Below are positions 47,901 to 54,647 of a DNA stretch of 64,000 bases, piece after piece (within the stretch, counting starts at the first letter, position 1; each line of letters begins with the position of its first letter). Made by a program: the position numbers and the translations under genes. The stretch comes from 3107 sp965216225 (GTDB taxonomy: Bacteria; Pseudomonadota; Alphaproteobacteria; Rhodobacterales; Rhodobacteraceae). The notes under the pieces are model-generated. The model saw only the letters and a program-made list of their open reading frames with translations. It searched no databases and had not been told where the DNA came from. The stretch covers positions 14,169 through 78,168 of the forward strand of contig CBDCFF010000012.1 in the NCBI GenBank assembly GCA_965216225.1, read 5' to 3'.

Positions 47901-48037
47901 TTCAACATTCCAGACATCCGCAACCGCATGTCGCGCAGGGACGGACAGCAGTTTTCGGCCCCGGTTCGCGCGTCGCCACCGGGCGGTAAACATGACCGCG
48001 TTGCCTGCGGTCTCGTGAAACATCGAGATGCCAACAT
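38927..48037 (-). CDS. Giant Calx-beta-repeat autotransporter adhesin
   Basis: About 3036 residues. A long leader with the hydrophobic core MLAAVILLAAVAMPAPPAFGQA (cut here in two for length: cleavage after FGQA) is followed by about 20 Calx-beta-like units, alternating 'AYTAVEGGAGVEVTVRL' types with 'FTVERSGGTDTAVTV' types, acidic DDETLTIYIDDT loops for calcium, one SwmB-like module (TPPTLLWGTINWNVVVLKF), and a C-terminal autotransporter beta-barrel of about 270 residues ending in Phe. The product should be anchored in the outer membrane with the repeats outside, acting in adhesion or biofilm. GAGGAGAG 6 bases before ATG 48037 favours this start; an upstream GTG at 48124 lacks a spaced ribosome site. 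Confidence 0.85.
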   Translation of the reverse strand: MLASRCFTRPQATRSCLPPGGDARTGAENCCPSLRDMRLRMSGMLNNLSSGLASMLAAVILLAAVAMPAPPAFGQAIGLPLITGGSGLNGAPRVGDVLMSDLSILNLNPDFGFLDENGDGDGDARDIFLKFQQSSDDDIVWRDAATGFGPLTYTVIEGDVRFRLQASWTATKPDDGGQLELYVEYNSAETPLAVYPPFTVSFSSAAYDAPEGAGVEITVRLDPSAAPGQFGILEFGLITTGDTDDLLGVPETVSFFGNLSEMKFTVTAANDGDFDDETVTIAIDGDNLPINTEFPLDCDLDSADPPQPIFNVPPGCQSFLPAKYPPDEPFYEVGNTGTTTVTLRDDGPKEVNFASNAYTAVEGGAGVEVTVLLNQAPDETLVIPLKGRAGSSTDFTGAPAYVSFAPAVIDPDTGNVTTPGQTEASFTVTATDDTEIDDDTLTIYIDDTSADLPASYVVGAINETVITLQEDGLSVVSLRNPPEVNLLPNNITPDTVTFTVERSGGTDTAVTVPLDIRASVDAPVVPDLSDLPECIPGNVLCPPLQLFGTRVTILSAQFAAGETTTTATVSIDAAGSALGAFPSYLTATVILPGTGYKAGTTLYATAQIDAPPLFAVSIASEPSVVVEGEEFVFTVTRTPVDGVTPLLADLAVLIEVDISGLFPEGEFPEGEFPEGKYRETVVIPAGDDHGHAVPLTIPDDDVDLPTRRLVATVIAGEDYAAPAPGNRVDVTVLDNDGPPEVFFAAESYEAVEDGADAVITILLSHNNLSSDLTIPVVVEELGVATAADWSITGVTVSGSSVTFAAATATDAAETRKTFRVTATEDEDDDSDESLRISFGTLPVSVMAGSLTETIVNLVNTYEALPRLGLLAPVVTYDDADVTPDTVEFTVERREVVNTRVVVIVRGIYASSNRDAVVGGDAVQVGMTQQLIFDAGETRKTLTVDLEEALLDTLGRNSGYLFLIVGQATGYRVDPPGRVDTSRIVFPIEVSFDANAYTAVEGGADAVITVQLSSAVEAEDGTLLVSLVTTPEFGADFEASSSSVTFAPGAVEATFMVTATGDLNADDGEVTIAINPQALASPLTAGHITETVVTLVDDGLPAVSLRAPVVNFLADGITPDTVEFTVERSVVTDTAITVNHLVFASSSVGATAAAAEDIPLDSNVLDFAAGDLTKTVTVDIDFALMDTLQRNSGYLFAIIEPGPGSYRIDPAAERAETPRIAYPIEVSFALAGYEAVEGGANAEITVQLSRALEAGDVPLDVPLVVAFGSSGDWEIDPAFVSFAPGDPRMKTLVVTATDDLDAIDEEVTLQINGSGLSLPYVPGDIGETVITLRDDKLPVVSLGATVVSGGDAIFTVERSVVTDTAVTVALEVTVSADASGGNPIVIPTASPFFPVGVLSKTLPVDIEGALNKLGASPGYLTVDVQPETGYKPGMSPSVTKLIRTSLFPFTVSIAADTDEITEGDDAVFTLTRALAGSNTLFPELEVEVELVSVDSNRTLEVGTAFFVEDETEAKLTFDMPVRDDTVYQRDPRTIVARVVDGGFGYAPAPAPDDEAEVTVLDNEFAPHVSFASNAYTAVEGGAGVDVIVRLSQTPDGPVEIPLRARAGSSTDFTGAPAFVRFAAGVAEATFTVTATDDPDADDETLTIYIDDTTALLPFPYVVGNIGETVITLQDDGLPVVSLGAPVVSGGVVTFTVVRSGGTDTAISVLLAVVASSNDPDVFIPGIDPGGFSLNIPLVEFAIGDVMQTAEIPFEPVLQNLGETSGYLTAAVLPGTGYKPGTTARVTAQIETPVLVPFMVSIVADTAEITEGDGVDFTLTRALVPPNTLFPELEVVVELAFSDGGEFAMMPVTFLDNESVAVLSITVPEDDIPQPTRTLTAMVLDGGEDYAAGSPDSAVVTVLDNDGPLVLPEVNFAAATYTAVEGDAGVEVTVRLNAPSVTTLEIPLVTEAGAGALFSVEPPSVSFLLGEDEATFMVAALDDTNADDETVMISIAPAQPSSGYVVGTLSATVVTLEDDGLPFVSLRDPPEITTADGTVRFTVLRNVVTDTAITVSLDVTVSDDAFGTGLSATSIQVLSVALEANETTKDVTVDFEDALTTLGARDGYLTATVLPGTDYKPGTTARVTAPIDTQMPESAPFTVSITADMGVITEGDNAVFTVTRALVPPHMLLNALAVEVDISGDGAPVSGIMTVTIDPGDLTADLTIQIPDDAIPQGNRAIVAMVQDGGQDYNAPAPGNRAAVSIEDNDGPADMTPPTLLWGTINWNVVVLKFSEPIDPSAAHAIYPNSGSTLFTVSGIYAAGLGTRINSSTVEGDTLTLKLGNDGGFAGARPDLGRNVLINYFPPTSTTPPVQDLAGNPLVGRDEVTGQLVIANDPLTNIMPLVVVEAVGVDEAGEAAFTIARSSSSPPGLSLPALTVMLEVDDGLTVPETTNVVMAASDEVTKVSFLIPEGSTGIRVTLTGGCDVAAIGSSPDYCVPLPGVDGAEAEVTVPGLPGVPVISLAPSPVISGGDAIFTVERSGETDTAVTVTLDITASAEANAPSSSNADTSITRREVRFAAGETSKDVRVNIEDALNELGVTSGYLTAEIMPSADYSIDPTSSGPAQVAISVPGLPGVPVISLAPSPVISGGDAIFTVERSGETDTAVTVTLDITASAEANAPSSRNADTSITRREVRFAAGETSKDVRVNIEDALNELGVTSGYLTAEIMPSADYSIDPTSSGTVTAQVAISVLAEPRRRGAAIMLRRHAARFEDVTSSAALSRLQGHSPGAFTAHATTQGLTLDGAWASDPEDRAGWSFWGDMSYARINGAGEGKEYDIYLGLDYLHGSGRYVIGGLLGHERGDLTVNDASFSSRFTEIGLYGATRLNETLIMDGALGYGFGKTELSQNGVAAEPDARRLTLRAGLTGDLNWGSEEMRIAPQIGLLHVRETLDAFVDSAGGVASERELELTRIGLGPQVTGDFAGGTFVGQARVNWDSNNLDGARMSEVSGSLDGRLHFELDEGLTAEISAGVDGLGVDDGYRAYNVGIRLNAEF
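39840..40205 (-). repeat. In-gene tandem duplication, copy 1
   Basis: This segment and the next (40206-40566) are nearly identical at DNA level, encoding two consecutive units of about 120 residues that start VPGLPGVPVISLAPSPVISG. I see one base substitution (Arg versus Ser) and a 6-base difference near the junction. It is a recent in-frame duplication. Confidence 0.9.
40206..40566 (-). repeat. In-gene tandem duplication, copy 2
   Basis: Second copy of the duplicated Calx-beta unit. Near-identity contrasts with the strong divergence of all other repeats in the protein, which shows that unit number changes by recombination. Confidence 0.9.
46014..46058 (-). repeat. Three tandem 15-bp repeats in the adhesin
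   Basis: CCCTCAGGGAACTCA occurs twice and then as CCCTCAGGGAATAAA, encoding repeated EGEFP units. As a multiple of three it can expand or contract without breaking the frame. Confidence 0.85.
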
Positions 48038-48256
48038 CTTGCTCTCCTCATCTGGCAGAACTGATCCCTGTAGAATTCTGGCGACCGGAAACGATCCTGT
48101 GAATTCAGTCCTGAAATCCTTCACCCTACATCTTCCACCTAACGGATAACGAACAGCCTGTCCAGAGGTCAGGTATCAACATTTTGACATCTGTGCGCTT
48201 TTTCTTCACTGCCGCGGCGATCCGTGCGGGATCAGTGGCCCGGCATCGCGGCGCGG

Positions 48257-48284
48257 GTTGAAAATTCCGGCGAATTGCCCCAAT
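48257..48284 (+). promoter_or_regulatory. Heat-shock (RpoH-type) promoter of lon
   Basis: GTTGAAA (48257-48263), a 14-bp spacer, then CCCCAAT (48278-48284), close to the RpoH consensus CTTGAAA - CCCCATNT. It lies 52 bp ahead of the lon start. Lon is a classic RpoH target, so sequence and context agree. Confidence 0.7.
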
Positions 48285-48297
48285 TCATCAATTCAGA

Positions 48298-48327
48298 GCC
48301 AGACAAGGCCAGACAAGGCCAGACAAG
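48298..48327 (+). repeat. Three perfect 10-bp direct repeats in the lon leader
   Basis: GCCAGACAAG is repeated three times without a mismatch and directly abuts the lon ribosome site (AAGGA at 48325-48329). It lies between the presumed transcription start and the start codon, so it is in the 5' untranslated region. Slippage here would change leader length in steps of 10. Confidence 0.85.
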
Positions 48328-48335
48328 GAAAAAAC

Positions 48336-50747
48336 ATGCCCGAGCAATCAAGCCAGACCTATCCCGTCCTGCCGCTGCGCGACATCGTGGTGTTTCCGCA
48401 CATGATCGTGCCGCTTTTCGTGGGCCGAGAGAAATCGGTGCGCGCGCTTGAAGAGGTGATGAAGGAGGACAGGCAGATTCTGCTGTCAAGCCAGATCGAC
48501 CCTTCGGTTGACGACCCGGACGCCGACGGCATTTATCGCATCGGGGTGCTGGCCAATATCCTGCAACTGCTGAAACTGCCCGACAACACCGTGAAGGTGC
48601 TGGTCGAGGGTCAGTCGCGGGTCAGGATTACCCGATACGCCGGGAACGAATCGTTTTTCGAAGCGGCCGCCGAACCTCTGGAAGACACGCCCGGCGATGC
48701 CGCCACCGTCTCGGCGCTGGTGCGCTCGGTCGGCGAGGAATTCGGGCGGTATGTCAAGATCAGAAAGAACATCCCCGAAGAGGCCATGGCCGCCGTGGCC
48801 GGGAGCCGCGCGCCGGAGAAGCTGGCCGATCTGGTCGCCGGGCATCTGGGCGTCGATGTGGGGCAGAAGCAGGAGCTTCTGGAAACCCTCGATGTCGGTG
48901 TGCGGCTGGAGAAGGTCTATGGCCTGATGCAGGGCGAGGTGAGCGTCCTGAAGGTCGAGCGAAAGATCAAGACGCGCGTCAAGAGCCAGATGGAGCGCAC
49001 CCAGCGCGAATATTATCTGAACGAGCAGATGAAGGCCATTCAGAAAGAGCTGAGCGACAGCGACGAGGGCGACAATGAAATCGCCGAACTGGACGGGAAG
49101 ATCGCCGCGACGAAGCTGTCGAAAGAGGCCAGGGAAAAGGCCAGGGGCGAGCTCAGGAAGCTCAGGAACATGAGCCCGATGAGCGCCGAGGCGACGGTTG
49201 TGCGCAATTACCTCGACTGGATGCTGTCGATCCCGTGGGGCGTGCAGTCCCGTGTGAAGAAGGATCTGGACCGGGCGCAGGAAATTCTCGATGCCGATCA
49301 TTACGGGCTGGAGAAGGTGAAGGAGCGGATCGTCGAATATCTGGCCGTTCAGCAGCGTTCGAGAAAGCTGAAAGGCCCGATCCTGTGTCTGGTCGGCCCG
49401 CCGGGGGTGGGCAAAACCTCGCTGGGCAGATCGGTGGCCAGGGCCACGGGGCGAGAGTTCATCCGCATCTCGCTGGGCGGGGTGCGCGATGAATCGGAGA
49501 TCAGGGGCCACCGCCGAACCTATATCGGCTCGATGCCCGGCAAGATCATTCAGGGGCTGAAGAAGGCGAAGACCGCCAATCCGCTGATCCTGCTCGACGA
49601 GATCGACAAGATGGGGCATGATTTCCGTGGCGACCCGGCCTCGGCGATGCTGGAGGTTCTGGACCCGGAGCAGAACAACACCTTTGTCGATCATTACCTC
49701 GAAGTGGAATATGACCTGTCCAATGTCATGTTCCTGACCACGGCGAATTCGTACAACATGCCCGGCGCGCTTCTGGACCGGATGGAGACGATCCCGCTGG
49801 CAGGCTATACCGAGGACGAGAAGACCGAGATCGCCCGACGCCACCTGATCGGCAAGCAGACCGGGAATCACGGGCTGAAAGAGTCGGAGTTCGAAATCGC
49901 CCCGGCGGCGTTGCAGGAGATCATCCGCACCTACACCCGCGAGGCCGGAGTGCGGAATCTGGAGCGCGAGATCGCCAAGCTGGCGCGGAAGGCAGTGACC
50001 AGGATCGTGCGCAGACAACATGGCAAGGTGGTCATCACGCCGGACAATCTCGATGATTATCTGGGGGTGAAGAAGTTCCGCTATGGCCTGGCCGAAAAGG
50101 ACGATCAGGTCGGTGTCGTGACCGGTCTCGCCTGGACTTCGGTCGGCGGCGACCTGCTGTCGATAGAGGCGCTGCGCCTGCCCGGCAAAGGCCGGATGAA
50201 GACAACCGGCAAGCTGGGCGACGTGATGAAGGAATCCATCGACGCGGCGAGTTCGTTCGTGCGCTCGATCAGCCCGCAGATCGGGATCAAGCCACCGAAA
50301 TTCGAGAAAATGGACATTCACGTTCACGTTCCCGAAGCCGCGACGCCGAAGGACGGCCCGAGTGCGGGCGTCGCGATGGTGACTTCCATCGTTTCCGTCC
50401 TGACCGGCATTCCGGTGCGCAAGGGTATTGCCATGACTGGCGAGGTGACGCTGCGCGGGAACGTGCTGGCGATCGGCGGGCTGAAGGAAAAACTGCTGGC
50501 GGCGCTTCGCGGCGGCATCGAAACGGTGCTGATCCCCGAGGAGAACGCCAAGGATCTGCCGGAGATTCCGGACAACGTGAAGGAAGGGCTGACGATCATT
50601 CCGGTCGCCCATGTCACGGATGTGCTGAAACACGCGCTGGCGCGTCAGCCGAAGCCCGTGGACTGGGACGAGGAGGCCTGGGAGAACGCACCCGCAGAGG
50701 CGGCGATCAAGCCGGAATCCGACGCCCCCGGCGCGACTGCGCATTAG
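48336..50747 (+). CDS. lon: ATP-dependent protease Lon
   Basis: An 803-residue LonA. The N-terminal substrate domain starts YPVLPLRDIVVFPHMIVPLF, a coiled region is followed by the AAA+ core with Walker A GPPGVGKTSLGR (near 357) and Walker B PLILLDEIDKMG, and the C-terminal protease domain has the Ser-Lys dyad: Ser676 in KDGPSAGVAM and Lys719 in GGLKEKL. It degrades misfolded and regulatory proteins in the cytoplasm. ATG 48336 with AAGGA upstream is preferred over an in-frame ATG at 48258, which would lie inside the promoter. A terminator follows. Confidence 0.97.
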   Translation: MPEQSSQTYPVLPLRDIVVFPHMIVPLFVGREKSVRALEEVMKEDRQILLSSQIDPSVDDPDADGIYRIGVLANILQLLKLPDNTVKVLVEGQSRVRITRYAGNESFFEAAAEPLEDTPGDAATVSALVRSVGEEFGRYVKIRKNIPEEAMAAVAGSRAPEKLADLVAGHLGVDVGQKQELLETLDVGVRLEKVYGLMQGEVSVLKVERKIKTRVKSQMERTQREYYLNEQMKAIQKELSDSDEGDNEIAELDGKIAATKLSKEAREKARGELRKLRNMSPMSAEATVVRNYLDWMLSIPWGVQSRVKKDLDRAQEILDADHYGLEKVKERIVEYLAVQQRSRKLKGPILCLVGPPGVGKTSLGRSVARATGREFIRISLGGVRDESEIRGHRRTYIGSMPGKIIQGLKKAKTANPLILLDEIDKMGHDFRGDPASAMLEVLDPEQNNTFVDHYLEVEYDLSNVMFLTTANSYNMPGALLDRMETIPLAGYTEDEKTEIARRHLIGKQTGNHGLKESEFEIAPAALQEIIRTYTREAGVRNLEREIAKLARKAVTRIVRRQHGKVVITPDNLDDYLGVKKFRYGLAEKDDQVGVVTGLAWTSVGGDLLSIEALRLPGKGRMKTTGKLGDVMKESIDAASSFVRSISPQIGIKPPKFEKMDIHVHVPEAATPKDGPSAGVAMVTSIVSVLTGIPVRKGIAMTGEVTLRGNVLAIGGLKEKLLAALRGGIETVLIPEENAKDLPEIPDNVKEGLTIIPVAHVTDVLKHALARQPKPVDWDEEAWENAPAEAAIKPESDAPGATAH

Positions 50748-50755
50748 GGTTTTCG

Positions 50756-50786
50756 CCCGGCGCGATTGCAGGGGCGCGCCGGGTTT
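50756..50786 (+). terminator. Rho-independent terminator after lon
   Basis: A 9-bp perfect stem CCCGGCGCG (50756-50764) / CGCGCCGGG (50775-50783) with a 10-base loop, followed by TTT, directly after the lon stop. Confidence 0.8.
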
Positions 50787-50891
50787 CATTCGTACCGGTC
50801 AACATACCGGTCAACAGGGACACAGCGCGTCCGGCATTCGCGATTCATCTTCTTGCATCGCTGCGAAAGCAGGGGTAATGAACCCGGCGAC

Positions 50892-50966
50892 GGGTGATTA
50901 GCTCAGTGGTAGAGCGCTTCGTTCACATCGAAGATGTCAGCAGTTCGAATCTGTTATCACCCACCA
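50892..50966 (+). tRNA. tRNA-Val (anticodon CAC)
   Basis: A complete cloverleaf: acceptor GGGTGAT pairs with ATCACCC, D arm GCTC/GAGC, anticodon arm CTTCG/CGAAG with loop TTCACAT, and T loop TTCGAAT. CCA is encoded. It reads GUG codons. Confidence 0.95.
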
Positions 50967-51122
50967 TTATCATTCCGGCCTGATCCCGGCCTGATCCCGG
51001 TCTGCCGGAAATGGCGCGGTCCGTTGCGCCGGTCACATCCTTCGCTGAAGGCGGCCGGACAGGGGGGGGGCCGCGCCGCCCCCTTGCACAGCGGTACGGG
51101 AATGGGTACATCGCCGCAATCG

Positions 51123-51198
51123 GGGTCGTTAGCTCAGTTGGCAGAGCGCTTCGTTTACACCGAAGATGCCGGGAGTTCGAGTCTCTCACGACCCACCA
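51123..51198 (+). tRNA. tRNA-Val (anticodon TAC)
   Basis: Acceptor GGGTCGT pairs with ACGACCC, D arm GCTC/GAGC, anticodon arm CTTCG/CGAAG with loop TTTACAC, and T arm GGGAG/CTCTC. CCA is encoded. It shares the anticodon stem with the tRNA 156 bp upstream and reads GUA and other GUN codons. Confidence 0.96.
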
Positions 51199-51311
51199 CC
51201 CATCCTTTGCCCGATCCGGGGCCACCGGGGTTGCCGGGTTCGGCGTGGCCCGCGTGAAATCTGGACAATCGCCGGCGTCCGTGAAAAACCGGCGGGCACA
51301 AGGAGAGCCCG

Positions 51312-52634
51312 ATGACCATCACCCGTTTCGCCCCGTCGCCGACCGGCCATATCCATGTCGGCAACCTGCGTACCGCGCTCATGAATTTCCTGATCGCGCG
51401 CAAGACCGGCGGGCGGTTCATCCTGCGTCTGGATGACACCGACCCCGAGCGCTCGAAGCAGGAATATGCGGATGCGATCCAGCAGGATCTGGAATGGCTG
51501 GGCCTGACCTGGGACCGGCTGGAACGGCAGTCGGACCGGCTGAACCGCCATGCGGCCGCAGCGGACGAACTGCGCGCGCAGGGGCGTTTGTACGAGTGTT
51601 TCGAGACCCCGGCGGAACTGGACCTGAAGCGCAGGAAACTGCTGAACATGGGCAGGCCGCCGGTCTATGACCGGGCCGCGCTGGACCTGCCGGATGCCAA
51701 AAGGGACACGCTGCGGGCAGAGCGCGGCAACGGCCACTGGCGGTTCATGCTGGATCGGGAGCGGATCGAATGGACCGACGGCATTCTGGGCGATCTGTCG
51801 ATTGATGCGGCCAGCGTCTCTGACCCGGTGCTGATCCGGGGCGACGGGCAGTTCCTGTATACGCCGGCTTCGGTCTGCGATGACATTGATTTCGGGGTGA
51901 CGCATGTGGTGCGTGGCTCGGATCACGTCACCAACACCGCGACGCAAATCCAGATCATTCAGGCGCTGGGCGGCAGGGCGCCGTCTTTTGCCCATCATTC
52001 GCTGCTGACCGGGCCGCACGGCGAGGCGCTGTCGAAACGCCTTGGCGTCATGGCCCTGCGCGATCTGCGGGAACAGGGCGTGCAGCCGATGGCGCTGCTG
52101 AGCCTGCTGGCGCGGCTGGGGTCGTCGAAACCGGTCGGGATTGCGGCATCGCTCGATGAACTGGCCGAAGGGTTTGACCTGTCGGATTTTGGCTCTGCGC
52201 CAACCAAATTCGATGCCAAGGCTCTGTTCCCGCTGACTGCGAAGATCAATCAGGGGCTGGATTTCGCGGCGGTTTCCGACCGGATTGCAGGCTTGGGCGT
52301 GCCGGAGGAGATGGCAGAGCGGTTCTGGCAGGCGACGCGCGGGAATATTGCCGTGCTGGATGACCTTGCGGGCTGGTGGAGCCTGTTTCGCGATGGCGCG
52401 GACCCTGCGATTGACGATGAGGATGCAGAGTTCGTGGCGACGGCGCTGTCGATGCTGCCCGAACGGCCCCATACCGACGCCACCTGGGGCGAATGGACGG
52501 ATGCGGTGAGCGAAGCGACCGGGCGCAAGGGGCGCGGGTTGTTCATGCCGCTGCGCAGGGCGCTTACCGGGCAAAGCCATGGGCCGGACATGTCGCAGGT
52601 GCTGCCCCTGTTGCAGGTGATCAGGGCGCGCTGA
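51312..52634 (+). CDS. gltX: Glutamyl-tRNA synthetase
   Basis: A 440-residue class I synthetase. The HIGH-type motif is in RFAPSPTGHIHVGNLRTAL and the KMSKS-type motif is ALSKRLG (near residue 242). It charges tRNA-Glu, and possibly tRNA-Gln. The length is near the short alphaproteobacterial form. ATG 51312 follows AGGAG with proper spacing, 113 bp after the second tRNA-Val. It is read through to the next gene with only 112 bp between them. Confidence 0.94.
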   Translation: MTITRFAPSPTGHIHVGNLRTALMNFLIARKTGGRFILRLDDTDPERSKQEYADAIQQDLEWLGLTWDRLERQSDRLNRHAAAADELRAQGRLYECFETPAELDLKRRKLLNMGRPPVYDRAALDLPDAKRDTLRAERGNGHWRFMLDRERIEWTDGILGDLSIDAASVSDPVLIRGDGQFLYTPASVCDDIDFGVTHVVRGSDHVTNTATQIQIIQALGGRAPSFAHHSLLTGPHGEALSKRLGVMALRDLREQGVQPMALLSLLARLGSSKPVGIAASLDELAEGFDLSDFGSAPTKFDAKALFPLTAKINQGLDFAAVSDRIAGLGVPEEMAERFWQATRGNIAVLDDLAGWWSLFRDGADPAIDDEDAEFVATALSMLPERPHTDATWGEWTDAVSEATGRKGRGLFMPLRRALTGQSHGPDMSQVLPLLQVIRAR

Positions 52635-52746
52635 TGCCCGGCGGACCGGTGTGGACGGGCCGCGCGGATTTGCACCATTGGTGTGCGCCGGCGGGTCTGG
52701 CCGGGGGGGGCGGAATGCGGCACTCTGCGCTGAAAGAGGGCACCTG

Positions 52747-54144
52747 ATGGCAGATCGGAAAGCGGTTTTTCTGGAGGGCAACCTGTTTCGCCACATCACG
52801 GTCATGGCGATGACGGCCTCTGTCGGGTTGATGGCGGTCTTCGTCGTCGATTTGGTGGACATGGTTTTCATTTCCATGCTGGGCAGGGCGGAACTGGCGG
52901 CGGCGGTGGGCTATGCCGGAGCGATCCTGTTTTTCACCACGTCTTTCGGGATCGGCATGGCGATTGCCGCGGGCTCTCTGGTGGCGCGGGCGCTGGGGGC
53001 CGGCGATCACCGCATGGCGCGCCGCCGCGCGGCGACCTCGATGCTCTACGGTGTGATTTTCGGCACCGCCTTCGCCGCGACCGTCTGGTGGAACATCCGG
53101 CCTCTGGCGGCGCTGATGGGGGCCGGCGGCGAGACGCTGGAACTGGCGGAACGCTATTTGCAGATCATCATTCCCAGCCTTCCGCTTCTGCTGATCGGCA
53201 TGGTGGGCGGGGCCATATTGCGGGCCCATGGCGACGCCCGCCGATCCATGATGGCGACGGTTGCGGGGGGTGTCGTCAACGCGGTGCTGGACCCGATCCT
53301 GATCTTTGGCCTGAATCTGGAACTGACCGGGGCCGCGCTGGCCAGCGTGGCGGCGCGTTTCGCCATCGCGGCGTTCGCGCTGCTGCCGATCTACCGGCAT
53401 CATGGCGGCCTCGACAAACCGACCGTGCAGGAATTTCGCGTGGATTTCCCGGCGGTGCTGGCGATTGCGCTGCCTGCCATTCTGACACAGCTTGCCACGC
53501 CGGTCGGGCAGGCTTTCGTCACGCGGACCATGGCCCAGTTCGGCGAGGGCGCGGTGGCCGGCATGGCCATCACCGCCAGGCTGACGCCGGTGGCCTTTGG
53601 GGTTCTGTTCGCCCTGTCAGGCGCCATCGGTCCGGTGATCGGCCAGAATTTCGGGGCCGGGGATCATGCGCGGGTGCGCCGCGCCTATCGCGACGGGCTG
53701 GTGTTCTGCGGCGCATTCGTGATCGCGATGACGGCCCTGCTGTTCGTTCTGCGCACCCCGATTGCCGATCTGTTCGGGGCCGAAGGCCCGACACGCGATC
53801 TGGTGTATCTGTTCTGCGGCCCTCTGGCGCTGATGTTCTTCTTCAACGGCGCGCTTTTCGTCTCCTACGCGGCTTTCAACAATCTGGGGCGTCCGTTCTA
53901 TTCGACGCTGATCAACTGGGGGCGTCATACTGCGGGCACCATCCCCTTTGTGCTGCTGGGCGCGGCGGGTTTCGGGGCCGGCGGTGTGTTGGTCGGACAG
54001 GCTCTGGGCGGCGTCATTTTCGCGGCCATCGCCTTCTGGTTCGTCCGGTTCGTCATGGTACGGGCGCAAAGCGACGGCGTGGCGGAGATACCGCCATTCC
54101 AGCGTCAGGCGCGTATCCTGCAATTGTTCCACGCGCGCCGATAG
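52747..54144 (+). CDS. MATE-family multidrug exporter
   Basis: A 465-residue membrane protein with 12 predicted helices in two similar halves. N-half: LFRHITVMAMTASVGLMAVFVVDLVDMVFISMLG; C-half: FPAVLAIALPAILTQLATPVGQAFV. The NorM-type ALGAGDHRMARRRAATS and NFGAGDHARVRRAYRDG loops sit at equivalent places in the two halves. It exports organic cations or drugs using Na+ or H+. ATG 52747 comes after an upstream GAAAGAGGGCA-type ribosome site; earlier in-frame starts would run into a low-complexity GC-rich stretch. It is the last intact chromosomal gene before the mobile zone. Confidence 0.9.
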   Translation: MADRKAVFLEGNLFRHITVMAMTASVGLMAVFVVDLVDMVFISMLGRAELAAAVGYAGAILFFTTSFGIGMAIAAGSLVARALGAGDHRMARRRAATSMLYGVIFGTAFAATVWWNIRPLAALMGAGGETLELAERYLQIIIPSLPLLLIGMVGGAILRAHGDARRSMMATVAGGVVNAVLDPILIFGLNLELTGAALASVAARFAIAAFALLPIYRHHGGLDKPTVQEFRVDFPAVLAIALPAILTQLATPVGQAFVTRTMAQFGEGAVAGMAITARLTPVAFGVLFALSGAIGPVIGQNFGAGDHARVRRAYRDGLVFCGAFVIAMTALLFVLRTPIADLFGAEGPTRDLVYLFCGPLALMFFFNGALFVSYAAFNNLGRPFYSTLINWGRHTAGTIPFVLLGAAGFGAGGVLVGQALGGVIFAAIAFWFVRFVMVRAQSDGVAEIPPFQRQARILQLFHARR

Positions 54145-54373
54145 GCGCTGAAGGCGCCAGACCGCCATGCCCGGCTGAGGGAGCGCCTGATCACCCTGGC
54201 CGGAGGTGCCGCAGGTATGGATACCCCATGCTACGCGCCGACGCCCATTGCTCACGCAGCCGAATGATGGCAACATGGGGAGAACAGGCTCTCCCTGAAC
54301 GTGATACACAAAACGGGGGCAGGTCATGCCGGAACCGGCAGGGTGGCGCCGGGTGAATTTCACGGAGCGATCA

Positions 54374-54646
54374 ATGACCTTACGGGAAATTGTTCAGGAA
54401 TCCGACACGAAACCGGGCCGGACGTTCGATTTCGCGGTACTGTTCCTGATTGTCCTTTCGATAATTACCATGACTGTCGAGACGCTGCCGGATCTGCCGC
54501 CCATGGCCAGATCGGTGCTCAGTGCTTCCGAAGTCGTGATAACCGTTTTGTTTACAATCGAGTACGGTCTTCGCATCGCGACCTCCGCCAGAAAAAATGA
54601 TGCAGTTTGTCGGGTATCGACGGTCTTTTTGACATATCGGGGAATT
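54374..54646 (+). pseudogene. Truncated voltage-gated ion channel (S1-S2 only)
   Basis: Residues 1-74 look like the N-terminus of a six-helix ion channel: a short cytoplasmic start, helix S1 (FDFAVLFLIVLSIITMTVE) and S2 (SASEVVITVLFTIEYGLRIATSA). Then the frame breaks at an A6 run (54592-54597): the next frame reads SLSGIDGLFDISGN, reminiscent of the channel S3 entry, and homology ends at a tRNA remnant. GGAG precedes the ATG. The pore and S5-S6 are missing, so no function is possible. Confidence 0.7.
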
Positions 54647-54647
54647 C

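Noticed and set aside
50892..51198. The two tRNA-Val genes as an integration hotspot
   Set aside because: Both are complete with encoded CCA, and no duplicated 3' ends or integrase lies nearby.
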